DNA of 64,000 nt from Myxococcales bacterium. Lineage in GTDB: Bacteria; Myxococcota; UBA727; GCA-2721815. Below are positions 50,347 through 59,611 of this stretch, piece by piece. Location of the stretch: contig PBLQ01000037.1 in NCBI GenBank assembly GCA_002721815.1, forward strand, positions 1-64,000, written 5' to 3'. The translations under genes and the position numbers were made by a program. Below the pieces are notes generated by a model that saw only the letters and a program-made list of their open reading frames with translations, ran no database searches and was not told where the DNA came from. Every line of letters begins with the position of its first letter. Position 1 is the stretch's first letter.

Positions 50347-52452
50347 TTACGATTCCCCCTGCTCTATCTGCTCGGCGTCTTCATTTGTGGTGATGGGCAA
50401 AATCTCACCCTCTTCATCTTCATAGGCGTCTTCGAGCAACCAGGTTTCTACGATGGGCATTTCACCTTCCACTTCGAGGTCTTCAACTTCTTCAACGAAA
50501 CGAGAACGACGCATCAGAACTTGCGCTTGATCTCTTTGACGGTGCAACATGGGAAACGTCATGGTCACTTCATCTTTGGCCCGCGTGGTAGAGACGTAAA
50601 ACAGTCGACGCTCCTCATCCACACCTCCAGGCTCGCGAAAAGACATTTCTGAAGGGAACCGGCCTTCGGCCAGCCAAATCACAAAGACACGACTCCACTC
50701 TAAGCCCTTAGATCGGTGAATGCTCGACAAGGTGAGTGTCTCTTCTTTTTCCTCGGCCCCTTGCGGGTCTTCGGCTGCGAACTCTTCCACGAGGGCTAAC
50801 TCGTTCATAAACGCCGATAAATCTTCGTACCCCGCGGCATAGTCTGCCAGTTGGGCGATATCGTCTTGGCGCTCTCTGCCGTTCAAAAACTTTTGTTCCA
50901 AATAGTCACCATAGAATGATTCCAACAGGATTCGAATCATCTCATCCGGTGCTTTCAGCATTTTAGGCTGGGCTAATTCGCCAACCACTTCAACGAATTT
51001 CTTCACGCCAGCCTTTGCTCTTTTGCCAGCCACCGACAACAAGGCCTCAACCAATTTACCTTGAAATTGTCCATTGCTTTGCTCGCGCATCGCGGACAAC
51101 TCTCGCCAAAGCTGGTCCGCAGTGGCGTTTCCTACACCTTCGTGAAGCTTGATCGACCGACGGAAGCTGAGTTCATCGTTGGGGTTATAAATGAGCCTCA
51201 AATAGGCCAGGACATCTCGAATGTGCGCCTGCTCAAAAAACCGCAGTCCTGAATGCACCACAAAGGGGACACCTTGCCGTAACAGTTCAACCTGTAACTC
51301 CATGGCATGAAAATGCGCGCGATACAGCACCGCCATATCGTCGAGAGACACCCCTTCATCCACCAATTCAAGCACACGCTGAACCACAAATTCAGCCTGT
51401 TGGTAAACGTCTCGACAAGGAACCACAGCTGATGCGACCCCGTCAGGACGGACAGACTGTAGGTCCTTTTGAAAACCTTCATCGGCATGACGTAACGTTT
51501 CATTGGCCAAGGCCAAGACTTGAGGGGTCGAACGATAATTTACTGTAAGGGCAAGTCGCCGACTGTTCGGGTAGCGTTGTTCAAAATGCAGCATATTGTT
51601 AACGTCGGCGCCACGAAAACCATAAATGCTTTGGGCATCATCACCCACCACGGTAATGTTTTGATGCTTGGCGGCCAACAAATCCACAATGTCTGACTGT
51701 AAGCGATTGGTATCTTGGTATTCGTCCACCAAAACCGCCATCGCACGGTCTTGAAGCAATTTCGCCACCGCCGGTACTTCGTTCAACAGAACTTTGAAGT
51801 TCATAAGCAAGTCATCAAAATCCATCAGATTCATGCGGACTTTACGTTGAACATAAGCGCGGCATACTTCGCCGATACGTGCGGTCTGATCCAAGAATCG
51901 AGGTGCTTTTTCTAAAACCACCTCGTCGATGGGCTTCTGTGTGTTAATGGTATAAGAGACCAGTTGCTGCATCATCTCAGCTTTGGGAAACCGTTGTTTT
52001 TTCGGCTGCACCCCCACATCGGCCATGGCCGCTGCCATGACTTCCTTGGCGTCATCACGTGCCAGAATGGTAAAATTATTTTGGTAGCCAATCGCAGATG
52101 CATGGTCACGCAAAACACGGTTTGCAATATGATGGAAAGTGCCCGCCAACAAACGCCGCGATACCGACCCGCACAAATCCTCAACCCTATTCAGCATTTC
52201 ACGGGCGGCACGATTGGTGAACGTGACCAAAATAATATTTTCGGGACGAATTCCTTGCTTGAGCAAATGAACCACCCGATGGGTTAAGGTGCGTGTTTTA
52301 CCCGTACCGGCACCAGCCAAAACCAATAGTGGCCCCGGGGCCGCAGTCACCACCGCCCGTTGCTCCTCATTCAGAACCGCCAGATAGTCCGCGGTTTGAA
52401 CGGCGACCCTTTGCTTTTTGATGCGATACGTTTTTGCCATTTTCTTACTCAA
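50347..52452 (-). CDS. UvrD/PcrA-type ATP-dependent DNA helicase
   Basis: 701 residues, superfamily 1A. Motifs in order: LNEEQRAVV (Q motif), VLAGAGTGKTRTLTHR (I), LVDEYQDTN (II), VVGDDAQSIYGFRGAD (III), LTVNYRST (IV), LSSIHRSKGLEW (V) and EERRLFYVSTTRAKDEV (VI). Such helicases act in nucleotide excision and mismatch repair and remove RecA or stalled complexes. The acidic C-terminal tail (EDAYEDEEGEILP) replaces the Tudor-like end of PcrA, so the exact subgroup is uncertain. It is upstream of psd in a leftward row. Confidence 0.9.
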   Translation of the reverse strand: MSKKMAKTYRIKKQRVAVQTADYLAVLNEEQRAVVTAAPGPLLVLAGAGTGKTRTLTHRVVHLLKQGIRPENIILVTFTNRAAREMLNRVEDLCGSVSRRLLAGTFHHIANRVLRDHASAIGYQNNFTILARDDAKEVMAAAMADVGVQPKKQRFPKAEMMQQLVSYTINTQKPIDEVVLEKAPRFLDQTARIGEVCRAYVQRKVRMNLMDFDDLLMNFKVLLNEVPAVAKLLQDRAMAVLVDEYQDTNRLQSDIVDLLAAKHQNITVVGDDAQSIYGFRGADVNNMLHFEQRYPNSRRLALTVNYRSTPQVLALANETLRHADEGFQKDLQSVRPDGVASAVVPCRDVYQQAEFVVQRVLELVDEGVSLDDMAVLYRAHFHAMELQVELLRQGVPFVVHSGLRFFEQAHIRDVLAYLRLIYNPNDELSFRRSIKLHEGVGNATADQLWRELSAMREQSNGQFQGKLVEALLSVAGKRAKAGVKKFVEVVGELAQPKMLKAPDEMIRILLESFYGDYLEQKFLNGRERQDDIAQLADYAAGYEDLSAFMNELALVEEFAAEDPQGAEEKEETLTLSSIHRSKGLEWSRVFVIWLAEGRFPSEMSFREPGGVDEERRLFYVSTTRAKDEVTMTFPMLHRQRDQAQVLMRRSRFVEEVEDLEVEGEMPIVETWLLEDAYEDEEGEILPITTNEDAEQIEQGES

Positions 52453-52491
52453 GTGGGTACAACGGACAAAACCCTACCCTTTTCGGGGCAT

Positions 52492-54363
52492 TTATTCTTC
52501 CAGTTTCGTTTTCTTTTTAGGACGCATGTTGGCTTTTAGAACTCGCTTTCGGATGCGCACGTGGTTCGGGGTAACCTCCCCCAACTCGTCCATGTCGATC
52601 CATTCAATGGTCTTTTCCAAGGACATCTGTCTTGGGGGGGTCAACACCACTGCTTCGTCTTTACCCGAAGCACGAACATTAGTGAGCTTTTTCTCGCGGC
52701 AAGCTTGGACATCAATATCGTTGTCTCGACTGTGCTCACCAATCACCATACCTTCGTACACATCTACCCCATTGCCCACGAATAGAACACCTCGGGGTTG
52801 CAGGTTGAATAATGCGTATGGCGTCGTTTTTCCGGGACCAATGGCCACAATGGCGCCATTCATGCGGGTATCCACATCGCCCATCCATGGCGTCCAGCCT
52901 TCAAACAGGGTACTCATGGTGCCCTCGCCACGGGTCAAGGTCAGAAACAAGCTGCGAAAGCCGATCAGACCACGGGTGGGCACTTTAAAATCGACACGAA
53001 CCCAACCGCCGCCCAACGTTTCCATTTCGTGCATGACGCCGCGACGTTTGCCCAATGCTTCTGTTACCGATCCAACCACGGTCTCCGGGGTGTTAATGAC
53101 CAGCCGCTCTAAGGGTTCCATTTTTCGGCCGTCAATTTCCTTCACCACCACTTCAGGGCGGCTCACGCACATTTCATAGCCCTCGCGACGCATGGTCTCG
53201 ATCAACACCGAAAGCTGTAATTCACCACGGCCCAGCACCTTAAATTTATCCGGCTCGGCCGTTTCTTCGATTTTAATTGAAACATTGCCACGTGTTTCTT
53301 TGAGTAAACGATCTCGAATATGTCTCGAGGTCACGTATTTCCCATCGAGTCCCGCAAAAGGACCGGTACTCACTGAAAACATCATACACAAGGTTGGTTC
53401 GTCCACTTCAATGCGAGACAATGCAGGTGTTTCCTCTTCGCCAACGATGGTATCCCCTGGCTCAACGTTTTCCATGCCCGCCAAACAAACCAAATCGCCA
53501 CAAGCTGCTTCCTCCACGCCCAAGCGGCCCAACCCCTCGAACAAGGACATGTCCACCACACGCTCGCTCACTTGCGTGCCATCTTTCGCATATCGAAAAA
53601 CATTTTGATTCTTTTTGATGCGGCCACTGTGTATGCGCCCCACCGCCAAACGCCCTAAATAGCTATCTCCACCGATGGCGTTCACCAAAATCTGCAGCGG
53701 TTCTTCGGTCAGATCTTTTGGGCATGGCACGTGTTCGATGATGGCATCAAAAAGGCCCTTTAGATTTCGCTCTTCCTCTGGGGGAGGTTCTGCACCACGC
53801 TGTGCAACATCGGGAACAGGCCCCATGGGCTCACCTGCCACTGCCCATCCGTCTCTTGCCACTGCGTACAACACAGGAAAATCAAGTTGGTCATCTTGAG
53901 AGCCCAACTCAATAAACAAGTCGTATACCATTTGCAAAACTTCTTCAGGCCGACTGTCTTGTCGGTCAATTTTGTTAATACATACCAAGGGCGCAAGGTT
54001 AAGCTCTAACGCCTTTTGCAATACGAACCGTGTTTGAGGTAAAGGCCCTTCCGAAGCATCCACGAGCAGCAACACGCCATCTACCATACGCAACGTTCGT
54101 TCCACCTCGCCACCAAAGTCGGCGTGGCCAGGCGTATCGACAATATTCAATCGAGTACCTTCATAAAACACGCCCGTGTTTTTCGCCATAATGGTAATGC
54201 CACGCTCGCGTTCTTGGTCCATGCGGTCCATGGCCCGTTCTTCCACTTGTTGGTTCTCACGAAAAAGACCACTTTGCTGGAGCATGGCATCCACCAATGT
54301 GGTTTTACCGTGGTCCACGTGAGCGATGATTGCCAGATTACGTAAGTTTTGTGTTTGAGACAT
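52492..54363 (-). CDS. typA: Translational GTPase TypA/BipA
   Basis: 623 residues, family length about 605-615. G-domain motifs: [15 protein letters not shown] (G1), RERGITI (G2), [14 protein letters not shown] (G3) and NKIDR (G4), followed by the beta-barrel, the EF-G-like III/V domains and the TypA-specific C-terminus ([35 protein letters not shown]). It binds ribosomes and helps 50S assembly and stress growth. It starts 1 bp after the Smr gene's stop. Confidence 0.96.
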   Translation of the reverse strand: MSQTQNLRNLAIIAHVDHGKTTLVDAMLQQSGLFRENQQVEERAMDRMDQERERGITIMAKNTGVFYEGTRLNIVDTPGHADFGGEVERTLRMVDGVLLLVDASEGPLPQTRFVLQKALELNLAPLVCINKIDRQDSRPEEVLQMVYDLFIELGSQDDQLDFPVLYAVARDGWAVAGEPMGPVPDVAQRGAEPPPEEERNLKGLFDAIIEHVPCPKDLTEEPLQILVNAIGGDSYLGRLAVGRIHSGRIKKNQNVFRYAKDGTQVSERVVDMSLFEGLGRLGVEEAACGDLVCLAGMENVEPGDTIVGEEETPALSRIEVDEPTLCMMFSVSTGPFAGLDGKYVTSRHIRDRLLKETRGNVSIKIEETAEPDKFKVLGRGELQLSVLIETMRREGYEMCVSRPEVVVKEIDGRKMEPLERLVINTPETVVGSVTEALGKRRGVMHEMETLGGGWVRVDFKVPTRGLIGFRSLFLTLTRGEGTMSTLFEGWTPWMGDVDTRMNGAIVAIGPGKTTPYALFNLQPRGVLFVGNGVDVYEGMVIGEHSRDNDIDVQACREKKLTNVRASGKDEAVVLTPPRQMSLEKTIEWIDMDELGEVTPNHVRIRKRVLKANMRPKKKTKLEE

Positions 54364-54364
54364 G

Positions 54365-55045
54365 TTAAGGCCGCCGTTTATTCATAAGGACCACCCGCGC
54401 GCCGTCTGCGCCCAAATGGGTGGGGGCTGTGAAATGCGTAAGTACCCATTCACAGGCATTTAAATCTGTGATGGTCTGTTCGCGCAAAGCGCCATGACCC
54501 TTGCCATGGATGACCAACAACATCTCACTACCAAATTGGTGACATTGCGAAAGTGCCATTTGCAATTTCTCACTGGCTTGGTCCCGGGTCAGGCCATGTA
54601 AGTCACAGGATATTGAGGGGACTTCCAAGCCCTTGAGAACACGTTTCATTAAGACCGGCTGGGCTCGGTTCATGATCTCCGGTTCTTTCTGCGCTTTCTG
54701 GGTTTTCACGGCTTGGTCGTCAAAATTGAGTGCTTCTTGTAAAAACAGTTCGCGATCAGCCGCTTCTAACTGCGCCACCTCTGCCTCAGCATCTGTTTCA
54801 TCCTCAACCAAACCCAGCTTTTCCGGCTTGGCTTGTTGGGACACTCCCATTCCCACCACCGCCTCGAAAAATAACAACTGGTCTTCTTTACTGAGTTCAC
54901 CATCTGGCGCGACGGCCGCAGGTGTAGGCGTTACAGCTTCGGGGACGGCTGGGCTCGGCTTAGATGGGCTGACCGCAGGCACTTCGGGCGCTGTGACTTT
55001 CTTGTCCTGCTGCCATTTGGACAACTGCTTTTTGAAATCGCTCAA
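54365..55045 (-). CDS. Smr domain protein
   Basis: 226 residues. The first 90 are a low-complexity Pro/Ala/Val linker and acidic helices; the Smr domain (about 140-226) has SCDLHGLTRDQASEKL, MLLVIHGKGHGALRE and a late GARVVLMN. The LDLHG and HGxG motifs are those of MutS2/SmrA endonuclease domains, which cut DNA or, in SmrB-type proteins, mRNA at collided ribosomes. It is next to typA in one transcript, which fits a translation-linked role, but that is inference. Confidence 0.88.
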   Translation of the reverse strand: MSDFKKQLSKWQQDKKVTAPEVPAVSPSKPSPAVPEAVTPTPAAVAPDGELSKEDQLLFFEAVVGMGVSQQAKPEKLGLVEDETDAEAEVAQLEAADRELFLQEALNFDDQAVKTQKAQKEPEIMNRAQPVLMKRVLKGLEVPSISCDLHGLTRDQASEKLQMALSQCHQFGSEMLLVIHGKGHGALREQTITDLNACEWVLTHFTAPTHLGADGARVVLMNKRRP

Positions 55046-55059
55046 TAGCTCTTAGCCCA

Positions 55060-56025
55060 TTATTCAAAAGCGTACTTGGGCTTGCGGTCAAAATGATGCT
55101 GTGCTTCGATGAAACGAACCGTACCAGTTTGACTACGCATCACAACGGAATGTGTTTGAGCGCCACCACGCACGTAACGAACCCCGTCAAGCATGTCTCC
55201 AGAGGTCACCCCCGTTGCTGCAAACATCACATCCCCTTTGGCCAGCTCATCACAAGCAAAGGTTTTTTCCACATCTTCGATGCCCATTTTCAACGCGCGT
55301 TCTCTCTCGCCATCGTTTCGAAAATTGAGTCGGCCCTGAAATTCACCACCGAAACAACGCAAAGCAGCAGCAGCGAGCACACCCTCAGGCGCTCCACCAA
55401 TGCCGAACATGATATCAATACCACTTCGGGGCTCACAGGTAGCGATGGCCGCACTGACGTCGCCATCACTGATCAGCCGGACCCGGGCGCCTACATCCCG
55501 CACACTTTGAATCAACCCTTGGTGCCGTTCGCGCTCGAGGATAATTGCCGTCAAATCTTCTACGTACACACCCTTGGCTTTTGCCAATGCAGCCAAATTT
55601 TCTTGTGGGCTCTTATCCAGGTGAACCACGCCTTTACCCGCAGGTCCACAAGCAATCTTTCTCATGTATGTGTCGGGTGCGTGTAACAGATTCCCGCGAG
55701 GAGCGACGGCCACCACCGCAAGCGCGTTTGGCTTGCCGTACGCACACAAGTTCGTTCCTTCTAACGGGTCCACGGCGATGTCCAGTTCAGGACCATCACT
55801 GTCCCCACCGACCTTTTCGCCAATGTAAAGCATGGGGGCTTCGTCGCGTTCGCCCTCACCGATCACCACTGTGCCATTGATCTGCAAGGCTTCAAATGCA
55901 CGCCGCATGGCTGCAACTGCAGCTTCGTCAGCCGCATTTTTATCACCACGCCCCATCAAGCGTGAGCAAGAGAGCGCTGCTGCTTCAGTGACACGAACCA
56001 ATTCTAAGGCTAAATTGCGATCCAT
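55060..56025 (-). CDS. glpX: Class II fructose-1,6-bisphosphatase
   Basis: 321 residues from the ATG at 56025. GlpX motifs are clear: GDKNAADEAAVAAMR, VVIGEGERDEAPMLYIGE, DIAVDPLEGTNLCA (metal-binding), GVRLISDGD-like ARVRLISDGDV, and GIGGAPEGVLAAAALRCFGGEFQGRL. It hydrolyses fructose-1,6-bisphosphate in gluconeogenesis with Mn2+ or Mg2+. Length is standard. It sits between the thioesterase and Smr genes, all leftward with 15-20-bp gaps. Confidence 0.95.
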   Translation of the reverse strand: MDRNLALELVRVTEAAALSCSRLMGRGDKNAADEAAVAAMRRAFEALQINGTVVIGEGERDEAPMLYIGEKVGGDSDGPELDIAVDPLEGTNLCAYGKPNALAVVAVAPRGNLLHAPDTYMRKIACGPAGKGVVHLDKSPQENLAALAKAKGVYVEDLTAIILERERHQGLIQSVRDVGARVRLISDGDVSAAIATCEPRSGIDIMFGIGGAPEGVLAAAALRCFGGEFQGRLNFRNDGERERALKMGIEDVEKTFACDELAKGDVMFAATGVTSGDMLDGVRYVRGGAQTHSVVMRSQTGTVRFIEAQHHFDRKPKYAFE

Positions 56026-56045
56026 GATTTGCCCCCGTTCCTTTC

Positions 56046-56546
56046 TTATAATTCTTCCAAAACTTCTGTCTGCACCAAAGACTTGGCATTGGACCAATAC
56101 TCTGTCAAATGGGACATCAAAGGCGTCGGTAACCTGGTGGGCCTTCCACGTTCGTCCATGCAAGCATGGCTGCTCGTTCCCTTACATAGCAACGCGCGCC
56201 CCCCATCTGCATGCAATTTAAAAATCCGATATTCGAAAACCATTTTGACGCGACCCAATACAGGCATTTGCGTTTCAACTTCTAGTAAATCTTCATAACG
56301 TGCGGGCTTCACATATTTGGCCTGAACATCCACCACGGGCAGTTGCCAGCCATTGGCCTGAAAATCGTTGTAGGAAAAGCCGGCGTTGCGCAGGAAAGCC
56401 ACCCTCCCTCGCTCAAAGTATCGAAGATAATTGGCATAATAGACGACACCCATCTGATCGGTATCGCCGAAAACCACCCGATAGCGGTGCGTGACCACCC
56501 CTTGCAGCCACGGTGCTTCTTTCGACTGCGAGGTGTCTTTTGCCAT
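56046..56546 (-). CDS. YbgC/4HBT-type acyl-CoA thioesterase
   Basis: 166 residues with the hotdog fold signature: YRVVFGDTDQMGVVYYANYLRYFERGRVAFLR, which holds the catalytic Asp (in DTDQMG) and matches 4-hydroxybenzoyl-CoA thioesterase/YbgC proteins. The rest, PVVDVQAKYVKPARYEDLLEVETQM, is also typical. YbgC is often linked to the Tol-Pal system; here it instead follows the Glt-like row by 5 bp. The acyl-CoA used is unknown. Confidence 0.9.
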   Translation of the reverse strand: MAKDTSQSKEAPWLQGVVTHRYRVVFGDTDQMGVVYYANYLRYFERGRVAFLRNAGFSYNDFQANGWQLPVVDVQAKYVKPARYEDLLEVETQMPVLGRVKMVFEYRIFKLHADGGRALLCKGTSSHACMDERGRPTRLPTPLMSHLTEYWSNAKSLVQTEVLEEL

Positions 56547-56551
56547 GGGAT

Positions 56552-57373
56552 TTAGAATACGTACTTAATGACCGGGGCCACAGAAAGACCCGGGATGAAT
56601 ACTGAGGCGCCTGGATGATAAACAGCGTAAAAGTTGGTATCCAACCCAATCACCACGTCCGTCAACAAAGTCGCGTAGTGCAAACCCAAACCTGCGCCAC
56701 CATCAAACGCTGTTGCGTTGGTGTCTTGTCTGGGCTCAGGCGTCAGTAACGCCAAACCCCCAAAAATTTTGGCCTGTAACGCCAATCGGTCCCAAAAATA
56801 CCAGGAAAATACACTCGCCACGTTCACCATGCTAACTGCGTGGTCTAGCGGGTACGTACCATCGATATGCGCCTGACCAGTTCCCTGGATGGGGGCTGCC
56901 CCCGCCACGTAACCGGAACCAAAACTCAGCTGAAGACCTAGCCAGTCAGTCATATCGTACCCGACAGATAACCCGATGAATGGAGCCAAATCACTGGTGC
57001 TTCTCGCCTTGCAGCGAAGGCAGAGGGTCTGCTCATCGTAAGTGTAACCGCCGAAACGAAAAAATGCGCCGAGGTCACTTGAAGTGTAGAATCCTCGACG
57101 GAACACAAATCCGGTAGCGCCACCCATGGTTTCTTGCGGTACGACCTCAGCGGTTTCTTCCCCGGCTTCCACACGTCCAGATTCACCGGAGCCATCGTCT
57201 CCCTCATCCTCAAGGTCACCCAAGAAATCGTCGCCCTCGTCATCCTGAGCCAAAAGCACAGGCGCAGTCAAAGGAGCTAATCGCAACGCAGGGGTAGCCT
57301 CCGCAATTTGTGGGCTGGCCAATAATGCGACGAGGCCGAATACAGTAAATAAAGAGAGGTTTTGTTTCTGCAT
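56552..57373 (-). CDS. Outer-membrane beta-barrel protein, GltH/NfsH-like by position
   Basis: 273 residues. A signal peptide (ending AEATP) and a very acidic Gly/Asp/Glu linker (about 40-75) precede a barrel region (80-273) of alternating strands (FYTSSDLGAFFRFGGYTY, GLQLSFGSGYVAGA, VVIGLDTNFYAVYHPG) that ends VIKYVF with a C-terminal Phe. A CxxC pair (LCLRC) sits in an early loop. It follows the FHA/TonB-like gene exactly where the myxobacterial Glt and Nfs rows have an outer-membrane barrel gene. The assignment rests on position and fold, not on a clear sequence match. Confidence 0.65.
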   Translation of the reverse strand: MQKQNLSLFTVFGLVALLASPQIAEATPALRLAPLTAPVLLAQDDEGDDFLGDLEDEGDDGSGESGRVEAGEETAEVVPQETMGGATGFVFRRGFYTSSDLGAFFRFGGYTYDEQTLCLRCKARSTSDLAPFIGLSVGYDMTDWLGLQLSFGSGYVAGAAPIQGTGQAHIDGTYPLDHAVSMVNVASVFSWYFWDRLALQAKIFGGLALLTPEPRQDTNATAFDGGAGLGLHYATLLTDVVIGLDTNFYAVYHPGASVFIPGLSVAPVIKYVF

Positions 57374-57458
57374 GGTAAAAACCTTAGGTTCTGATGAAGA
57401 GATGAATTAAACGACCACCGTGGAAACGATGGTCGCTAAAATAAAGTTGAGAGTAAGT

Positions 57459-59240
57459 CTAGCCACTCGAGGAGAACACGAACGGGTAGGTAACGGACAC
57501 AGTGCCGCCGCCCTTTGGCCTTGGAAAGCGCATCCGTTTGACCACTTTCATAACGCACTGTTCGACGTTTTTGTTGCCCATGGTGTTCTGACTGGCTTTC
57601 GCGGTTTGAACCAAGCCCGTTCCCGCGATAATCCAGAACGCAACCACTTTACCTTGAAGGTTTGGACTCTTGGCCAACTCTTTCTCGTAGCAGTATTTGA
57701 TTTGGTTCATGTGACGTCGCACAACACGTTGAATTTCCTCGCGTGAGAGCGAACCTTTGTAAACAACTTTACCGGGTCGGATTCGGGTCATGCCTTTTCC
57801 ACGACCGCCCAAGTCAATATTTCCGGACCCACCAGAGCCACGTCCAGTTCCTGAGCCCAGACCACCAATACCCAGAGCGTTACCGCCCCCGCCAGCACCG
57901 GTTCCTCGGGTTCCGAGACCGCCGGCACCGCCAGCTTCGCCCATTGCGGTACCCCGGAGGCCACCGAGCGCGTTGTTGATGCCACTACCGAGCCCACCCG
58001 GCCCCATCACGTCGGAGACCTGGCTTTCGGGACCAAGACCCAATGCGGCCAAGGCTTCCATCGCAATTTTGCGGTCTTCTTCACGCTTGTCTTTATCCAC
58101 CACAGGAGCGCCTTCGGTGGATGCAACTTTGTCTTCCTTCGGCTTATCTTTTTTACCGAAAAGACCTTCATCCTCTTTATGCTGAGCCGCTTTTTTACCG
58201 GAGAGATCTTCTTTCTTCTCTTTCTTTTCTTCTGGCTCACGCAAAATCAGTTCTTGGAAGAAGTTCGGATTGTTAAACAAGTCGTCATCTTCGAACTCGT
58301 CAAAGTTGGGCGTGATAAAGAATGCAATCAAAAAAGCCGTTTGCAAAATCAGCGCAAAGGCCAGAGCTTTCGTGTACAAAGAATCCCAAGTCTTGGACAT
58401 GTCGCCCAGAACGGGCGGAATCTGATTGGTGTATCTCACCACGAACTTAATCGCGTCGGCCTGAATCTCAGCCGTCTCGCTTTGTCCCAACTGAAAACTA
58501 CCCGACTTTTCTGCGCCATCGACCGTGGCTTTCATGCCAGGCCCTGGATTCACGTTGGCACCATTTTCAGTTTGGGACACCAAGTCGTGATTGGCCTTGA
58601 GACTTTCGGTGCTCAGATTGAAGTCCGCACCTTCTTCACTACCAACGGTCAAAACGCCGCCGGCGCCCAAACGCTTAACACCCATTAATGCGTTGCCCCA
58701 ATACATCGCGATTTCGACGTAAGCTTTATTCACTGGCGCATTGTCCTTTTGGGTTTCATCATGATTGTCGGTCTTTTGCTCTTCATTGGTCATAGACATT
58801 TTCTCGGTTTTCTCTAGGGAGCGAGGTGAAGGGTTAATCACTTCGGTGACATCGTCATCCACCTGCTCTTCAGTTAGATCGTCAAGTCCTGCGGGCACCC
58901 TGCCAGGCACCGTGGGGCTTAACACCACACCGCCGAAGTTCACGGCGATTTTTGTGTTGCCAAGCTGGATTTCGTCTCCATCTTGCAACGTTGTCTCATC
59001 TTCAATCTTGGCCCCACGAACTTTGGTACCAGCGTCGGTCCCTAAATCCATGACGGTCACTGCGGGTCCATCGCTCACTCGAATGATGCAGTGCGTACCG
59101 GCCAAGCTATCATCTTGAATGGTAATGCTGGCTTCGTCAGATTTGCCCAATGTAATTTTATTGAGGGTCAACTCTTCGACTCTTTGGGAGCCGTCTGCGA
59201 GTTGAATCGTAAAACTGAGGGGTGTTTCTCTGGGTGCCAT
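57459..59240 (-). CDS. FHA and AgmX/PglI (TonB-like) domain protein, GltG/NfsG-like
   Basis: 593 residues. An FHA domain (about 8-95) has LGKSDEASITIQDDSLAGTHC and DLGTDAGTKVRG. A second, weaker FHA-like unit (about 170-270) follows. One membrane helix (about 292-312) is followed by an acidic/Lys-rich region and a Gly-rich tract (about 405-490). The end (about 500-593) is the AgmX/PglI C-terminal domain: VRRHMNQIKYCYEKEL, GKVVAFWIIAGTGLVQTA, VEQCVMKVVKRMRFPRPKGGG and VTYPFVF. In Myxococcus this FHA-helix-TonB layout is that of GltG/NfsG, which links cytoplasmic signals to the outer membrane. Confidence 0.8.
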   Translation of the reverse strand: MAPRETPLSFTIQLADGSQRVEELTLNKITLGKSDEASITIQDDSLAGTHCIIRVSDGPAVTVMDLGTDAGTKVRGAKIEDETTLQDGDEIQLGNTKIAVNFGGVVLSPTVPGRVPAGLDDLTEEQVDDDVTEVINPSPRSLEKTEKMSMTNEEQKTDNHDETQKDNAPVNKAYVEIAMYWGNALMGVKRLGAGGVLTVGSEEGADFNLSTESLKANHDLVSQTENGANVNPGPGMKATVDGAEKSGSFQLGQSETAEIQADAIKFVVRYTNQIPPVLGDMSKTWDSLYTKALAFALILQTAFLIAFFITPNFDEFEDDDLFNNPNFFQELILREPEEKKEKKEDLSGKKAAQHKEDEGLFGKKDKPKEDKVASTEGAPVVDKDKREEDRKIAMEALAALGLGPESQVSDVMGPGGLGSGINNALGGLRGTAMGEAGGAGGLGTRGTGAGGGGNALGIGGLGSGTGRGSGGSGNIDLGGRGKGMTRIRPGKVVYKGSLSREEIQRVVRRHMNQIKYCYEKELAKSPNLQGKVVAFWIIAGTGLVQTAKASQNTMGNKNVEQCVMKVVKRMRFPRPKGGGTVSVTYPFVFSSSG

Positions 59241-59258
59241 TTAAAGGTTCGTTCCTGT

Positions 59259-59534
59259 TTAAAGTGCGTCCACGGAGCGGCGCATTTCGTTACGGAAGTG
59301 GCCACGCAACTCGATCAAAGAGCGAAAGCGGGTCCGTTTACGGTTCTTAATGTAAGAGCCTTCGGGCTTGGAAAGTTCACCTTCAATGTTCACGTCAGAG
59401 AAATCCACTGCGGTTTTCTTTTCGTAAACCACGCGGTCTTCTTCCTGAATCACATTCTCTTGCGCGAAAACGGTCCCCGAAAACATCATGATTCCCAAAA
59501 TGATGAACACTGTGTTTTGACGTAATTTCTGCAT
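59259..59534 (-). CDS. Small periplasmic protein, GltF/NfsF-like by position
   Basis: 91 residues from the ATG at 59534, with GAGGAA before it. A signal peptide ends TVFAQ. The mature part has a VDFSDVNIEGELSKPEG motif and then a basic helix (RKRTRFRSLIELRGHFRNEM) that recurs in small periplasmic proteins encoded with AgmX-domain proteins of Myxococcota. It lies between the TPR lipoprotein and the FHA/TonB-like gene, the place of gltF in the Myxococcus row. Confidence 0.65.
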   Translation of the reverse strand: MQKLRQNTVFIILGIMMFSGTVFAQENVIQEEDRVVYEKKTAVDFSDVNIEGELSKPEGSYIKNRKRTRFRSLIELRGHFRNEMRRSVDAL

Positions 59535-59611
59535 CTTTTCCTCTTTTCCCGGCAATATACAGACACTTGACTCGATAATCTAGCTCTGATTTCGGTTAAC
59601 TTAAGGGGGTT